Positions 27,175 to 36,648 of a DNA stretch of 64,000 bases are shown here, one piece after another; the first letter of the stretch is position 1; each line of letters starts with the position of its first letter. The DNA comes from Citrifermentans bemidjiense Bem. GTDB lineage: Bacteria; Desulfobacterota; Desulfuromonadia; Geobacterales; Geobacteraceae. Location: contig NC_011146.1 of the NCBI RefSeq assembly GCF_000020725.1, positions 2,231,501 through 2,295,500 of the forward strand, in the 5' to 3' direction. A program made the translations under genes and the position numbers. The notes under the pieces are model-generated. The model made no database searches, was not told the origin of the DNA, and saw only the letters and a program-made list of their open reading frames with translations.

Positions 27175-27611
27175 ACGGCGAACCGCTTTGCATCCTGCTG
27201 GTCGAGGACAACCCAGATCACGCCGAGCTGGCTATCCGTAACCTCGACGACGGCAAGCTTGCCAACAAGATCTTCCATGTGGAGGACGGCGAGGCTGCGC
27301 TCGATTTTCTCAATCACAGGGGGATCTATGCCGACCCGCAGCAGTTCCCGCGCCCGCACCTGATCCTTTTGGACCTGCGTCTTCCCAAGGTGGACGGCAT
27401 CGAGGTGCTGAAGGCGGTGAAGGCCTCGGAAGAGCTGAAGGCGATTCCCGTGGTGATACTGACCACCTCGGCGGCGGAGCGCGATCTTGCCCAGGCCTAT
27501 CAGAATTACGCCAACAGCTACCTGACCAAACCGGTGGACTTCGACTCCTTCAGCGAGCTTTTGCGCGACATGGGCTTTTACTGGCTGGCCTGGAACCAAC
27601 GCCCCTGGTAG
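27171..27611 (+). CDS. Single-domain response regulator (Rcp1-like)
   Basis: A 146-residue stand-alone receiver domain without an output domain. Acidic pocket VEDNPDH, phosphoacceptor Asp68 in LILLDLRLPKVDG, the T/S in VVILTTSA and Lys in YLTKPVDF are all present. The long loop after the first helix (HRGIYADPQQFPRPH) is typical of Rcp1-type regulators paired with phytochrome-like kinases. Its start overlaps the heme-sensor kinase stop (ATGA), so it is that kinase's likely target, perhaps relaying phosphate to the hybrid kinase. Confidence 0.92.
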   Translation: MNGEPLCILLVEDNPDHAELAIRNLDDGKLANKIFHVEDGEAALDFLNHRGIYADPQQFPRPHLILLDLRLPKVDGIEVLKAVKASEELKAIPVVILTTSAAERDLAQAYQNYANSYLTKPVDFDSFSELLRDMGFYWLAWNQRPW

Positions 27612-27696
27612 TTTTCCAAATTCCCTCCCATCTAGACCGTAAAAACGGCTGCTTCGCCTTGCGGGCAGCCTTCCGGTAGCGCCTTCCTCCCTACTT

Positions 27697-27835
27697 CCTG
27701 TCGGAATAACTTGAGTTTTGTCGGCAAAACCTATATATTTCTGCGATTCCGATTAAACACCAAACGAGTGGGGATCGGGGCCTCCCGCGTCTCCTTCCCA
27801 CGCAGTGTCCGATAAAACTTCTGTATTCCGACAGG
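27697..27835. other. Long inverted repeat upstream of trpG
   Basis: CCTGTCGGAATA (27697-27708) is perfectly complementary to TATTCCGACAGG (27824-27835). The arms extend inward imperfectly (GTTTTGTCGG near 27715 with CCGATAAAAC near 27810), giving roughly 28-base arms around an 83-base centre. The right arm ends 8 bases before the trpG start. It could be a regulatory structure, a pair of operator sites or a small inverted-repeat element. Confidence 0.7.
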
Positions 27836-27843
27836 TTATCCAT

Positions 27844-28413
27844 ATGCTCCTGATGATAGACAACTACGACTCCTTCACCTACAACATCGTCCAATACCTG
27901 GGCGAGCTGGGCGAGGACGTCCGGGTGTACCGCAACGACAAGATCACCCTAGACGAAATCGAGGCCCTGGCGCCGGAGCGCATCGTGATCTCCCCGGGCC
28001 CCTGCTCCCCAGAGGAGGCAGGGATCTCGGTCGAGGTGGTGCGCCGCTTCGCCGGGCGCATTCCGATCCTGGGGGTCTGCCTCGGGCACCAGTCGATCGG
28101 CTACGCCTTCGGCGGCAAGATCGTCAAGAGCGCCACCTTGATGCACGGCAAGACCTCCCCCATCCTGCACGACGGCAAGGAACTCTTCGCCGGCCTCCCC
28201 AACCCGTTTGCGGCCACGCGCTACCACTCGCTGATCGTCGAGCGCGAGTCGCTTCCCGCCGAGCTCGAGGTGACCGCCTGGGTTACCGAGGGGGAGATAA
28301 TGGGGATGCGGCACCGCACCCTCCCGATCTGGGGCGTGCAGTTTCACCCGGAGTCCATCCTCACCGAGGGTGGGATGGAGCTTTTGCAAAACTTTCTGCA
28401 GATGACGAAGTAA
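27844..28413 (+). CDS. trpG: Anthranilate synthase / aminodeoxychorismate synthase amidotransferase
   Basis: A 189-residue class I glutamine amidotransferase giving ammonia to the TrpE (or PabB) partner. N-terminus [13 protein letters not shown], the catalytic Cys79 in GVCLGHQ, and the His/Glu pair in QFHPESI. The start ATG 27844 gives the standard N-terminus; an upstream GTG at 27805 is inside the inverted repeat. It heads the trp gene run; no trpE is present in this window. It may serve both tryptophan and folate synthesis, as TrpG/PabA often does. Confidence 0.92.
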   Translation: MLLMIDNYDSFTYNIVQYLGELGEDVRVYRNDKITLDEIEALAPERIVISPGPCSPEEAGISVEVVRRFAGRIPILGVCLGHQSIGYAFGGKIVKSATLMHGKTSPILHDGKELFAGLPNPFAATRYHSLIVERESLPAELEVTAWVTEGEIMGMRHRTLPIWGVQFHPESILTEGGMELLQNFLQMTK

Positions 28414-28599
28414 CCTCTGCGCTACCAGGGACCCGGATTGCATCCGCCCGGGCCCGGTTCCCTGGCCGGCGCCGCAAAATGCATGGCCAGCAAGGAGAAC
28501 GTCCCGCACCGGATCACCCCGTCTTTCGCTGTTTTCCCCAGTGCTGCCTTTCTTTTTTCTGTGGTGATGCTTTTGATCTTTGGTTGATAAGGAGCGGCT

Positions 28600-29658
28600 A
28601 TGATTCGCAAGGCAATCGCACGTGTTGTGGAACGGCAGGATCTTTCCGAAGCAGAGATGATCGAGGTCATGGACCAGGTGATGTCCGGCGGCGCCACCCC
28701 GGCGCAGATCGCCTCCTTCATCACCGCCCTCAGGATGAAGGGGGAGACGGTTGACGAGATCACCGGCGCCGCGCGCGTCATGCGCGACCGGGCGCTTCCC
28801 ATCCGGGTCGGCAAGAGCGTGCTCGGCATCGACCGCGACGACATCAACCTCGACCGCGAGACCATCCTCGACACCTGCGGCACCGGCGGCAGCGGCACCA
28901 ACAGCTTCAACATCTCCACCACCGTAGCCTTCATCGTATCCGCCTGCGGCGTCAAGGTCGCCAAGCACGGCAACCGCGCGGTCTCCTCTTCCTGCGGCTC
29001 GGCCGACGTCCTGGAGGCGTTGGGGGTGAACCTCGACGTCACCCCCGATGTGGTCGAGCGGAGCATCGCCCAGATCGGCATCGGCTTTCTCTTCGCCCCG
29101 GCGCTTCACGGCGCCATGAAGCACGCCATCGGCCCCAGGCGCGAGATCGGCATCCGTACCATCTTCAACATATTGGGCCCCTTGACCAACCCCGCCGGCG
29201 CCGACTGCCAGGTGCTCGGCGTCTACCGCGAGGACCTGGTGGAGAAGCTCGCGCAGGTCTTGAAGAAACTCGGCTGCCGCAGCGGCTTCGTGGTGCATGG
29301 CTGCGACGGCATGGACGAGATCACCCTGACCGGCGAGAGCACCGTGGCCGAGATCACCGCCGACGGCGTGAAGCTCTACAAGGTAACCCCGGAACAGTTC
29401 GGCCTGGAGCGCGCTCCGCTTGCCGAACTCCACGGCGGCGATGCGCTGGGAAACGCGGTGATCGTGAGGGACATCCTCTCCGGCAAGGACGGCGCCAAGA
29501 GGCGCATCGTGCTTTTGAACGCGGGGTACGCGCTGGTCGCCACCGGGAAGGCGAAGGATGTCGCCGAGGGGATACGTCTCGCCGCCGAGACCATTGACTC
29601 CGGCGCGGCGATGAAGCAGCTGGAGCGGCTGGTCGCGCTTACCAACGAGGCGGAGTAG
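28600..29658 (+). CDS. trpD: Anthranilate phosphoribosyltransferase
   Basis: A 352-residue enzyme joining anthranilate to PRPP, the second step from chorismate to tryptophan. The PRPP-binding [18 protein letters not shown] and the [21 protein letters not shown] anthranilate-binding segment are diagnostic. GGAG precedes the ATG. About 190 bases separate it from trpG, containing only a GC-rich hairpin-prone stretch. Its last 27 bases, including the stop, are duplicated downstream. Confidence 0.96.
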   Translation: MIRKAIARVVERQDLSEAEMIEVMDQVMSGGATPAQIASFITALRMKGETVDEITGAARVMRDRALPIRVGKSVLGIDRDDINLDRETILDTCGTGGSGTNSFNISTTVAFIVSACGVKVAKHGNRAVSSSCGSADVLEALGVNLDVTPDVVERSIAQIGIGFLFAPALHGAMKHAIGPRREIGIRTIFNILGPLTNPAGADCQVLGVYREDLVEKLAQVLKKLGCRSGFVVHGCDGMDEITLTGESTVAEITADGVKLYKVTPEQFGLERAPLAELHGGDALGNAVIVRDILSGKDGAKRRIVLLNAGYALVATGKAKDVAEGIRLAAETIDSGAAMKQLERLVALTNEAE

Positions 29659-29702
29659 ACTTCTCTCCCCCGCCGAGGCGGAATAGACTTCTCTCCCCCT
29701 CC
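29648..29702 (+). repeat. 27-base tandem duplication across the trpD stop codon
   Basis: GAGGCGGAGTAGACTTCTCT (from 29648) followed by CCCCC recurs 27 bases later with a single base change (GAGTAG to GAATAG). It includes the trpD stop codon, so the duplication lies outside the protein. Confidence 0.85.
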
Positions 29703-29801
29703 CTTGACGGGAGGGGTCGGGGGGTGGGTGAAGCTGCCAACGAAGTCGTATCTGGCGCCTTCCCCCCCACCCCGACCCTCCCCCGCAAGGGGGGAGGGAG
29801 G
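29693..29801. repeat. Composite palindromic repeat (BIME-like), forward copy
   Basis: Two C-rich/G-rich hairpins (around TTGACGG and around CCGCAAGG) flank a 30-base spacer running from GAAGCTGCCAACGAAGTCGT to CTGGCGCC. The same spacer, inverted and differing at two bases, occurs in the element at 50041-50156. It separates trpD from trpC. Confidence 0.88.
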
Positions 29802-29872
29802 TTTAGATCAGGACCGGGACCATTGTGATAAGAGCAGATCAAGGGTCGCAGGATACGGAAGGATTTACATTT

Positions 29873-30673
29873 ATGACGCAGCTCCCCGATGTGCTGAAAA
29901 AAATAGTCGATTACAAGCAGGGCGAAGTCGCGGCCATGAAGGCGGAAGTGCCGCTGAACGAAATCATGGACCGGCTCGCCGAACTGGAAGACCACCCCCG
30001 GGGGTTCCAGGCAGCGCTCATCAACTCGCTCTCCTCGGGATGGACCCCCATCATCGCGGAGGTGAAGAAGGGGTCCCCGTCCAAGGGGCTGATCAGGCCC
30101 GACTTCGACCCGCTGCAGATAGCCCGGACCTACCAGGAAAACGGCGCCACCTGCCTCTCCATCCTCACCGACGAGCATTTCTTCATGGGGCACCTGAGCT
30201 ACTTGGCCGCCATCCGCGAAGAGGTTTCGCTCCCGCTTCTGCGCAAGGACTTCATCTTCGACCCCTATCAGATCTACCAGGCCCGCGCCGCCGGGGCCGA
30301 CGCCATCCTCCTCATCGCCGCCATGCTGGATCTCCCCCAGTTGCGGGACTTCGCCGCGCTGGCCCAGGAGCTCTCCATGGACGTGCTCCTGGAGGTGCAT
30401 GACGAGAAGGAGCTGGAGACGGCCCTGCAGACCGACTGCAGCATGATCGGCATCAACAACCGCGATCTAAGGAGCTTCGTGGTCGACATCCGCACCTCGG
30501 AGCGTCTGGCCGCGCTGGTGCCGCAGGGGCGCCTGGTGGTAGCGGAAAGCGGCATCAACAGGCGCGAGGAGATCGTGCACCTCATGTCGATGGGGCTGCA
30601 CGCCTTTCTCATCGGCGAGTCGCTGATGCGCGAGGACGACTTCGGCGCGAAGCTGCGCGAACTGGTGGGTTAA
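29873..30673 (+). CDS. trpC: Indole-3-glycerol phosphate synthase
   Basis: A 266-residue TIM-barrel enzyme closing the indole ring. N-terminal [31 protein letters not shown] with the catalytic lysine, [27 protein letters not shown] and [12 protein letters not shown] are all conserved. The start at 29873 follows AAGGA; the frame is open 16 codons further upstream into the repeat but without coding character. It stands alone as TrpC (not fused to TrpF, which is encoded 1.6 kb downstream). Confidence 0.96.
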   Translation: MTQLPDVLKKIVDYKQGEVAAMKAEVPLNEIMDRLAELEDHPRGFQAALINSLSSGWTPIIAEVKKGSPSKGLIRPDFDPLQIARTYQENGATCLSILTDEHFFMGHLSYLAAIREEVSLPLLRKDFIFDPYQIYQARAAGADAILLIAAMLDLPQLRDFAALAQELSMDVLLEVHDEKELETALQTDCSMIGINNRDLRSFVVDIRTSERLAALVPQGRLVVAESGINRREEIVHLMSMGLHAFLIGESLMREDDFGAKLRELVG

Positions 30674-30702
30674 CTGCGACAATCCGTCCCAAAGGAGTGG
30701 CT

Positions 30703-32058
30703 ATGAATACCAAGTTTATGCTCGATGAATCCCGCATCCCTAAACAGTGGTACAACATCATCCCCGACATGCCTGGGCCGCTGCATCCTGTCGTAAACCC
30801 GCAGACCCTGAAGCCGGTGACTCCGGAGGACATGAGCGTCATCTTCCCCATGTCGCTGATCGAGCAGGAGATGTCGACCGAGCGTTGGATCGATATTCCC
30901 GAAGACGTGCGCGAGAAATACCGGCTCTGGCGGCCGGCCCCGCTTTTCAGGGCCAGAAGGCTGGAGCAGGCGCTGCAGACCCCGGCGAAGATCTATTACA
31001 AGTACGAAGGGGTCTCGCCCGCCGGCTCTCATAAGCCGAACTCCGCCATCCCGCAGGCCTACTACAACAAGCAGGCGGGTATCCGCAGGCTCGCCACCGA
31101 GACCGGCGCGGGGCAATGGGGTAGCTCGCTGGCTCTGGCCTGCTCCATGTTCGGGCTGGAGTGCACCATCTATATGGTGAAGGTCTCCTGCACCCAGAAG
31201 CCGTACCGAAAGAGCATGATGCAGCTTTGGGGCGCGACGGTGATCCCGTCCCCCTCCGAGTTCACCAACGCGGGGCGCTCGATTCTGGCGCATGACCCGA
31301 ACAACCTGGGAAGCCTCGGCATCGCCATCTCCGAGGCGGTAGAGGACGCGGCGACCCACGACGACACGAACTACGCGCTGGGGAGCGTCTTGAACCACGT
31401 CTGCCTGCACCAGACCGTGATCGGGCTGGAGGCGAAGGAGCAGATGGAGCTGGCCGGGGATTACCCGGACATCGTCATCGCCTGCTGCGGCGGCGGCTCC
31501 AACTTCGCCGGGCTCGCCTTCCCCTTCCTCTCCGACCGCGCCAACGGGAAAAAGGTGCGCTGCCTGGCAGTGGAGCCGGCTTCCTGCCCGACCCTGACCA
31601 AGGGGATTTACGCCTTCGATTACGGCGACACGGCGAAGCTCGCCCCCATCACCAAGATGTACACCCTGGGGCACGACTTCATGCCGCCGGGGATCCATGC
31701 CGGCGGGCTGCGTTACCACGGCGAGTCCGCGCTCATCTCCCAGCTCTACCACGCCGGAGAGATCGAGGCGAAGTCGTACAAGCAGAACGCCTGCTTCGAA
31801 GGGGCCCTGCTCTTCGCCAGGAGCGAGGGGATCGTTCCGGCGCCGGAATCCTCCCATGCGGTGCGCGCCGCCATCGACGAGGCGGTGCTGGCCAAGGAGG
31901 AAGGGAAGGAGAAGACCATCCTCTTCGGGCTTTCCGGCCACGGGCAGCTCGACATGATGGCTTACGACGCCTACCTCTCCGGCGCGCTCGAGGACTTCGA
32001 GTACCCCGAGGAGATGATCCGGCAATCGCTGGAGCGGCTGCCGAAGGTTTCCTTCTAG
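30703..32058 (+). CDS. trpB2: TrpB2-type tryptophan synthase beta chain
   Basis: A 451-residue PLP enzyme making tryptophan from indole and serine. Long N-terminus ([18 protein letters not shown]) and [18 protein letters not shown] mark it as the TrpB2 subgroup rather than classical TrpB1 (about 400 residues). Schiff-base Lys111 lies in [13 protein letters not shown], and the phosphate loop [10 protein letters not shown] follows. AAAGGAG precedes the ATG. No trpA follows, which fits TrpB2: these proteins generally do not bind TrpA and may salvage free indole. A separate trpB1-trpA pair is expected elsewhere but cannot be seen. Confidence 0.93.
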   Translation: MNTKFMLDESRIPKQWYNIIPDMPGPLHPVVNPQTLKPVTPEDMSVIFPMSLIEQEMSTERWIDIPEDVREKYRLWRPAPLFRARRLEQALQTPAKIYYKYEGVSPAGSHKPNSAIPQAYYNKQAGIRRLATETGAGQWGSSLALACSMFGLECTIYMVKVSCTQKPYRKSMMQLWGATVIPSPSEFTNAGRSILAHDPNNLGSLGIAISEAVEDAATHDDTNYALGSVLNHVCLHQTVIGLEAKEQMELAGDYPDIVIACCGGGSNFAGLAFPFLSDRANGKKVRCLAVEPASCPTLTKGIYAFDYGDTAKLAPITKMYTLGHDFMPPGIHAGGLRYHGESALISQLYHAGEIEAKSYKQNACFEGALLFARSEGIVPAPESSHAVRAAIDEAVLAKEEGKEKTILFGLSGHGQLDMMAYDAYLSGALEDFEYPEEMIRQSLERLPKVSF

Positions 32059-32066
32059 GGACGATA

Positions 32067-32096
32067 GGGGACTGGCTCCGCAAGGTGCCTGTCCCC
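32067..32096. repeat. GGGGACTGGC palindromic repeat
   Basis: GGGGACTGGCTCC and GGTGCCTGTCCCC form an imperfect hairpin around GCAA. Its outer arm (GGGGAC...GTCCCC) resembles the palindromes at 14508 and 15241. It lies in the 190-base gap before trpF, which otherwise shows nothing. Confidence 0.65.
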
Positions 32097-32248
32097 GTTG
32101 CTGCTAAGGACGACGATTGCCCCATGTCAAGGGCGCTGAAGGTCTGCCTGCTGGAAAGGATGTTTCTTCCGGCCGAAATGAAGGCTCCGCTCGGGCGATA
32201 TTCCCCGGTGGTAGGTGGGAAATTGTACAATTTTAAGGGTATACGCCG

Positions 32249-32869
32249 ATGACAAAGGTGAAGATCTGTGGCATAACAACGCTTGAGGATGCTCTCATGG
32301 CAGTCGAGGCCGGGGCCGACGCCCTTGGGTTCGTCTTCTTCGAGAAGTCGCCGCGCTATATCGGGCCTGAAGCGGCCGCCCGGATCATCCGGGAGCTTCC
32401 CCCCTTCGTCCAGGTGGTGGGGCTCTTCGTCAACGCCGAACTCGATTTCGTCAACCGTACCGCAGACACCTGCGGCCTCGATCTGGTCCAGCTGCACGGC
32501 GAGGAGAGCCCGGCATACTGCGGGCTTGTGCGCCGGAGGGTGATGAAGGCGTTCCGGGTGCGCGGCGCCGAGAGCCTTGCCGCACTTGCCGACTACAAGG
32601 TTTCGGCCTATCTGCTCGACGCCTACTCCCCGGCTTCACACGGCGGGACCGGCGAGCGCTTCGACTGGGATCACGCCGTAGCCGCCAAAGGGCAGGGTAG
32701 GATAGTCCTGGCAGGGGGGCTCGATCCCGACAACGTCGCCCAGGCGGTGGCAAAGGTCGCCCCCTATGCGGTCGACGTCTCCAGCGGCGTGGAGCTTTCC
32801 CCCGGCCGCAAGGACCCCGAGAAAGTCAGGCGTCTCATTGCCGAAGCCAAGAAGATCGCCTTAATTTAA
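32249..32869 (+). CDS. trpF: Phosphoribosylanthranilate isomerase
   Basis: A 206-residue TIM-barrel enzyme catalysing the third step of the tryptophan branch. VKICGITTLEDALMAVEAGADALGFVF (landmark at residues 4-30, with the catalytic Cys7), LVQLHGEESP, and the C-terminal VDVSSGVELSPGRKDPEKV phosphate-binding segment with the conserved Asp are all present. It has normal length. It follows trpB2 in the same direction. Confidence 0.96.
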   Translation: MTKVKICGITTLEDALMAVEAGADALGFVFFEKSPRYIGPEAAARIIRELPPFVQVVGLFVNAELDFVNRTADTCGLDLVQLHGEESPAYCGLVRRRVMKAFRVRGAESLAALADYKVSAYLLDAYSPASHGGTGERFDWDHAVAAKGQGRIVLAGGLDPDNVAQAVAKVAPYAVDVSSGVELSPGRKDPEKVRRLIAEAKKIALI

Positions 32870-32973
32870 GTCGAATCCTCTCCCGACCCTTTCCACAAGG
32901 CAGGGGGAGTTTGTACCTGATAACGTAGAACCTTGAAGCATGAGCGGTTTTAACCCAAACCAAAGGAGTGGCA

Positions 32974-34572
32974 ATGAAGATTATCGTAACCGATGAAGTG
33001 GCTCAGGAAGGACTGGCACTTTTGCAGCGCGACCCGCGCGTGCAGATGGACATCAAGCTGGGACTGAAGAAGGAAGAGCTTTACTCGATCATTGGTGATT
33101 ACGACGTTATCATCACCAGAAGCGGCACCACCGTGGACAAGCCCCTGCTTGACGCAGCGACCAACCTGAAAATGGTGGCGCGCGCCGGCGTCGGCGTCGA
33201 CAACGTGGATGTCGACTATGCCTCCGCCAAGGGCGTCATCGTCGTCAATGCACCTTTCGGCAACACCAACAGCGCGGCGGAACACGCCATGGCGCTGCTG
33301 CTTTCCTTCTGCCGCAATATCACCAAGGCTAACTCGTCCCTCAAAGGTGGCGCCTGGAAGCGTGCCCCCTTCACCGGCTACGAACTTAAAGGGCGCACCG
33401 CCGGCGTCATCGGTCTGGGCAAGGTAGGGGGAAGGGTGGCTACCCGCCTCAAGGCCTTCGAGTGCGAAGTGCTCGCCTGCGACCCGTACATCGCAGAGAA
33501 AAGGGCGCACGACCTCGGCGTCAAGCTGGTTTCGCTGGATGAAATCGTCCGCGTCTGCGACATCATCACCGTCCACACCCCGCTCACCGCGGAGACCAGC
33601 AACATGATCGGCAAGAAAGAGCTCGCCGCCATGAAGGAAGGGGTCATCGTCATCAACGCGGCGCGCGGCGGCATCATCAACGAGGAGGCGATGCTGGAGG
33701 CGCTCGATTCCGGCAAGGTAACCGGCGCAGCCTTCGACGTCTGGAGCCAGGAGCCCCCCGACACCGATACCCTGAAAAAGCTGATCGGGCACGAGAAGAT
33801 GGTGGTCACGCCGCACCTGGGCGCCAACACCTTCGAAGCGCAGGTGAACGTGGCGGTGGACGTCTCCCGTGAGATCATCCACTACCTGGACGAGCAGCCG
33901 CTGGAGAACGCCATCAACATCCCGAGGTTCGACGCAGCCCTCATGGGGCAGATGCGTCCTTACCTGAACCTGATGAACGTCCTGTCCGATTTCGTCATCC
34001 AGTTGGTGGACACCAACCTGAACAAGATCACCTTCACCTATACCGGCAACCTCGCCCAGTACGACTGCACGCCGATCACCGTCCTTGGTCTCGCGTCGCT
34101 TCTGAACCGCAGGGTCGAGCAGGACGTGAACATGGTCAACGCGCAGCTTGTCGCGGACAACATGGGGATCGTCGTGGAAGAGGTGAAGTCCAACCAGGCC
34201 GAGGCCTTCTCCAACATGATCACCATCGCCATCGAGGGCCCCGGCGAAAAGAGGCTCATCAGCGGTACCTTGTTCGAAGGGATTCCGCGCATCGTCAAGC
34301 TGCGCGACTACCAGATGGACTTCCGCCCCGAAGAGCACATGCTGCTCATGGCTTACGGCGACCGTCCGGGCATCATCGGCAAGATCGGCACCATCCTGGG
34401 CACCCATGAGATCAACATCGCCTCGATGAACCTGGGGCGTCGCGAGAAGAAAGGGGAGGCGATGGTCATCCTCTCCCTCGATTCCGCCGTGACCCCGGAA
34501 GTCGTGGAAGAGGTGCGAGGCGCCACCGATGCGACCTTCGTCAAACCGCTCTACCTGGTGACCGCGAAGTAG
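32974..34572 (+). CDS. serA: D-3-phosphoglycerate dehydrogenase
   Basis: A 532-residue long-form SerA, first step of serine synthesis. Catalytic and NAD domains occupy about 1-310 (ARAGVGVDNVDV; GVIGLGKVGGRVA; VINAARGGIINEEAM; the catalytic His in VTPHLGANTFEA), then an intervening ASB domain (320-455) and a C-terminal ACT domain (DRPGIIGKIGTILGTHEINIASM) for serine feedback. AAAGGAG precedes the ATG at 32974. Serine is a co-substrate of tryptophan synthase and the carbon source for cysteine, so its position after the trp genes is meaningful. Confidence 0.96.
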   Translation: MKIIVTDEVAQEGLALLQRDPRVQMDIKLGLKKEELYSIIGDYDVIITRSGTTVDKPLLDAATNLKMVARAGVGVDNVDVDYASAKGVIVVNAPFGNTNSAAEHAMALLLSFCRNITKANSSLKGGAWKRAPFTGYELKGRTAGVIGLGKVGGRVATRLKAFECEVLACDPYIAEKRAHDLGVKLVSLDEIVRVCDIITVHTPLTAETSNMIGKKELAAMKEGVIVINAARGGIINEEAMLEALDSGKVTGAAFDVWSQEPPDTDTLKKLIGHEKMVVTPHLGANTFEAQVNVAVDVSREIIHYLDEQPLENAINIPRFDAALMGQMRPYLNLMNVLSDFVIQLVDTNLNKITFTYTGNLAQYDCTPITVLGLASLLNRRVEQDVNMVNAQLVADNMGIVVEEVKSNQAEAFSNMITIAIEGPGEKRLISGTLFEGIPRIVKLRDYQMDFRPEEHMLLMAYGDRPGIIGKIGTILGTHEINIASMNLGRREKKGEAMVILSLDSAVTPEVVEEVRGATDATFVKPLYLVTAK

Positions 34573-34594
34573 GAAGGAAACCACAGGCAAAAGG

Positions 34595-34629
34595 AAAAGG
34601 CCCCGGCGAAAGCTCGGGGCCTTTTTTTT
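34595..34629 (+). terminator. Intrinsic terminator after serA
   Basis: AAAAGGCCCCG pairs with CGGGGCCTTTT, followed by a T-run, ending the trp-serA transcript. Confidence 0.93.
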
Positions 34630-34643
34630 AACCTGAAAGCGTA

Positions 34644-34801
34644 AGGCGGAACACAGAGGGCACAGGGGAAAAGCCAAGGCGGTCACAGAGGAGAAACCAG
34701 ACCCTAAAACTGCAACGGCCCTGTATCCCCTTCATCCCTGTTCAATGCCTTGTTCTTCCTCAGCGTCCTCTGCGAACCTCCGTGAACTCTGTGTTCCGCC
34801 T
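34644..34801. repeat. Inverted repeat AGGCGGAACACAGAG, 158 bases end to end
   Basis: AGGCGGAACACAGAG (34644-34658) is perfectly complementary to CTCTGTGTTCCGCCT (34787-34801). The centre includes CCCCTTCATCCCTGTTCAAT, closely related to a stretch at 49755-49776. No gene lies inside. It separates the convergent serA and DAHP synthase genes. Confidence 0.75.
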
Positions 34802-34816
34802 GTAGCCTTTAACTAA

Positions 34817-35890
34817 CTAAGAAATCTTCCTGCCGCCGCATGCTTTCAATCTGCGGTGGGCTTCGCGCAGGGTGGCCTCGGTGGTCTCCCAGCTGATGCA
34901 GCTGTCGGTGATCGATACGCCGTAGGTCAAGGAGGAGGGATCGCCGTCTTTCGGCATCGGCTGGTTCCCTTCCTTCAGATAGCTCTCGATCATCACGCCG
35001 GAGATGCTGCGGTTGCCGGCGGCGATCTGTTCGATCACGCTCTTCATCACCTCGGGCTGCCGCTCGTACTTCTTCTCGGAGTTGCCGTGGCTGCAATCGA
35101 CCATCATGGTCGGGGTCAGGCCCGCCTTGGCGATCATCTCCTCGGATTTGGCGATGTCCTCCGGGGAGTAGTTCGGCTTCTTGCTCCCGCCGCGCAGGAC
35201 CATGTGCACGTCGGGGTTGCCGGTGGTCTGGATGATGGAGGTCAGGCCGTCGCGGTTGATGCCGAGGAAACTGTGTGAATGAAGCGCTGCCTTCATGGCG
35301 TCGATGGCGATCTGGAGGTTCCCGTCGGTGCCGTTTTTAAACCCTATCGCGAAGGAGAGGCCGCTTGCCATCTCGCGGTGGGTCTGTGATTCGGTGGTGC
35401 GGGCCCCGATGGCGCCCCAGGAGAGGAGATCGGCCAGGTACTCGGGGGTGATCGGGTCGAGCATCTCGGTCGCGACCGGCAGCCCCATCTCGGTGATCTT
35501 GCAGAGAAGGCTGCGGGCGATGCCAAGCCCCTTGGAGATCTGGTGGGTGCCGTTCATGTCCGGGTCGTTGATGAGCCCCTTCCACCCGATGGTGGTGCGC
35601 GGCTTCTCGAAGTACACGCGCATGATCAGCAGCATTTCCTCGGAGACCTCCTTGGCGAGCGCCGCGAGCTTCTCGGCGTACTCCAGGGCTCCCTTGGGGT
35701 CGTGAATGGAGCAGGGGCCGACGACCACCATGAGCCGCTTGTCCTCTCCCTTCAAGATCCTGGTGATGGCCGCGCGGCTGTTGCTCACGCAGGTCCCGGA
35801 TTTCTCGGAAATGGGGAAGACTTGTCTGAGATCGGTAGGTGCAATGATCGGAGTGATGCTTTTTACCTTGAGATTGTTGGTCTTGATCAT
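34817..35890 (-). CDS. 3-deoxy-7-phosphoheptulonate synthase (DAHP synthase), AroF/G/H type
   Basis: A 357-residue type I DAHP synthase joining phosphoenolpyruvate and erythrose 4-phosphate, the entry step of the shikimate pathway. VVVGPCSIHDPKGALEYA, RVYFEKPRTTIGWKGLINDP, GARTTESQTHREMASGLS, LRGGSKKPNYS and VDCSHGNSEKK are the family's active-site segments. It has the N-terminal extension linked to aromatic amino-acid feedback in E. coli AroG/F/H. It lies on the opposite strand to the trp genes and supplies their precursor. Confidence 0.95.
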   Translation of the reverse strand: MIKTNNLKVKSITPIIAPTDLRQVFPISEKSGTCVSNSRAAITRILKGEDKRLMVVVGPCSIHDPKGALEYAEKLAALAKEVSEEMLLIMRVYFEKPRTTIGWKGLINDPDMNGTHQISKGLGIARSLLCKITEMGLPVATEMLDPITPEYLADLLSWGAIGARTTESQTHREMASGLSFAIGFKNGTDGNLQIAIDAMKAALHSHSFLGINRDGLTSIIQTTGNPDVHMVLRGGSKKPNYSPEDIAKSEEMIAKAGLTPTMMVDCSHGNSEKKYERQPEVMKSVIEQIAAGNRSISGVMIESYLKEGNQPMPKDGDPSSLTYGVSITDSCISWETTEATLREAHRRLKACGGRKIS

Positions 35891-35961
35891 CTGAGACTCC
35901 CGCGCTAGCAGTTTTTAATGTGCTGTAATCTAGCGCGTTTCTCATGTAGTGTCAAAAAAAA

Positions 35962-35995
35962 ATACCCTCGGCGTGGTGAATTTTGCCGAGGGTAT
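35962..35995 (-). terminator. Terminator of the pncB-pncA operon
   Basis: ATACCCTCGGC (35962-35972) pairs with GCCGAGGGTAT (35985-35995). Read on the minus strand it is followed by nine T residues, placed just past the pncA stop and before the DAHP synthase start. Confidence 0.9.
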
Positions 35996-36006
35996 ATTTT
36001 TGTTTG

Positions 36007-36639
36007 CTATCCGCTTCCCTGCTGCCGCTGCGGCGCCCCATCCCACGCCACCGCGGTGCCGATGGAGGCGAGGGTGGTGACGTCGGCGCCGGAGTGGATC
36101 ATCTCTGCCACGGCCCGCTCAGAATCCCCCGGCCTGAGGTCGACCCCCCCTACGGCATCGGTCAGGAGGGTGACGTCGAATCCCGCTTTCAAGGCTTCGA
36201 GCACCGTCTGTCTCACGCAGAAATCGGTGGCGAGCCCCCCGACGTAGAGCCGGTCCAGCTCCATGTGCCGCAGCAGCATGGTGAAGGGGGTGCCGTTCTC
36301 GGTTACCCCCTGCATGGCCGAGTATCCGTCGTCCCAGGAGGCCATCCCCTTGGAGATGACGATGGTGTCGCTTGGAAGTACGAGTGCCGGGTGGAATTCG
36401 GCGCCGAGGGTTCCCTGGACGCAGTGGGCGGGCCATTCTCCGCCGTTTTCCTTGAAGTGCTTGCTCTGCTTCGGATGCCAGTCGCGCGAGGCGAAGATGG
36501 GCGCGCTCCTGCGCTTGAACAGATCCAGGTACCGGTTCAGTGCGTGGATCACCTGGTCGCCCCGGGGGACGGGGAGCGCCCCGCCCGGACAGAAATCCAC
36601 CTGCGCGTCGACAACAAGAAGTGCTCCTCTTCGTTGCAT
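36007..36639 (-). CDS. pncA: Nicotinamidase
   Basis: A 210-residue isochorismatase-fold amidase converting nicotinamide to nicotinate. The catalytic triad Asp11 (VVDAQVDFCPGGALPV), Lys97 (VISKGM) and Cys141 (ATDFCVRQT) is complete, and SRDWHP supplies metal-site residues. AGGAGG lies before the ATG. It sits 9 bases after pncB, so the two consecutive NAD-salvage steps are co-expressed. Confidence 0.93.
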   Translation of the reverse strand: MQRRGALLVVDAQVDFCPGGALPVPRGDQVIHALNRYLDLFKRRSAPIFASRDWHPKQSKHFKENGGEWPAHCVQGTLGAEFHPALVLPSDTIVISKGMASWDDGYSAMQGVTENGTPFTMLLRHMELDRLYVGGLATDFCVRQTVLEALKAGFDVTLLTDAVGGVDLRPGDSERAVAEMIHSGADVTTLASIGTAVAWDGAPQRQQGSG

Positions 36640-36648
36640 TATCGCCTC

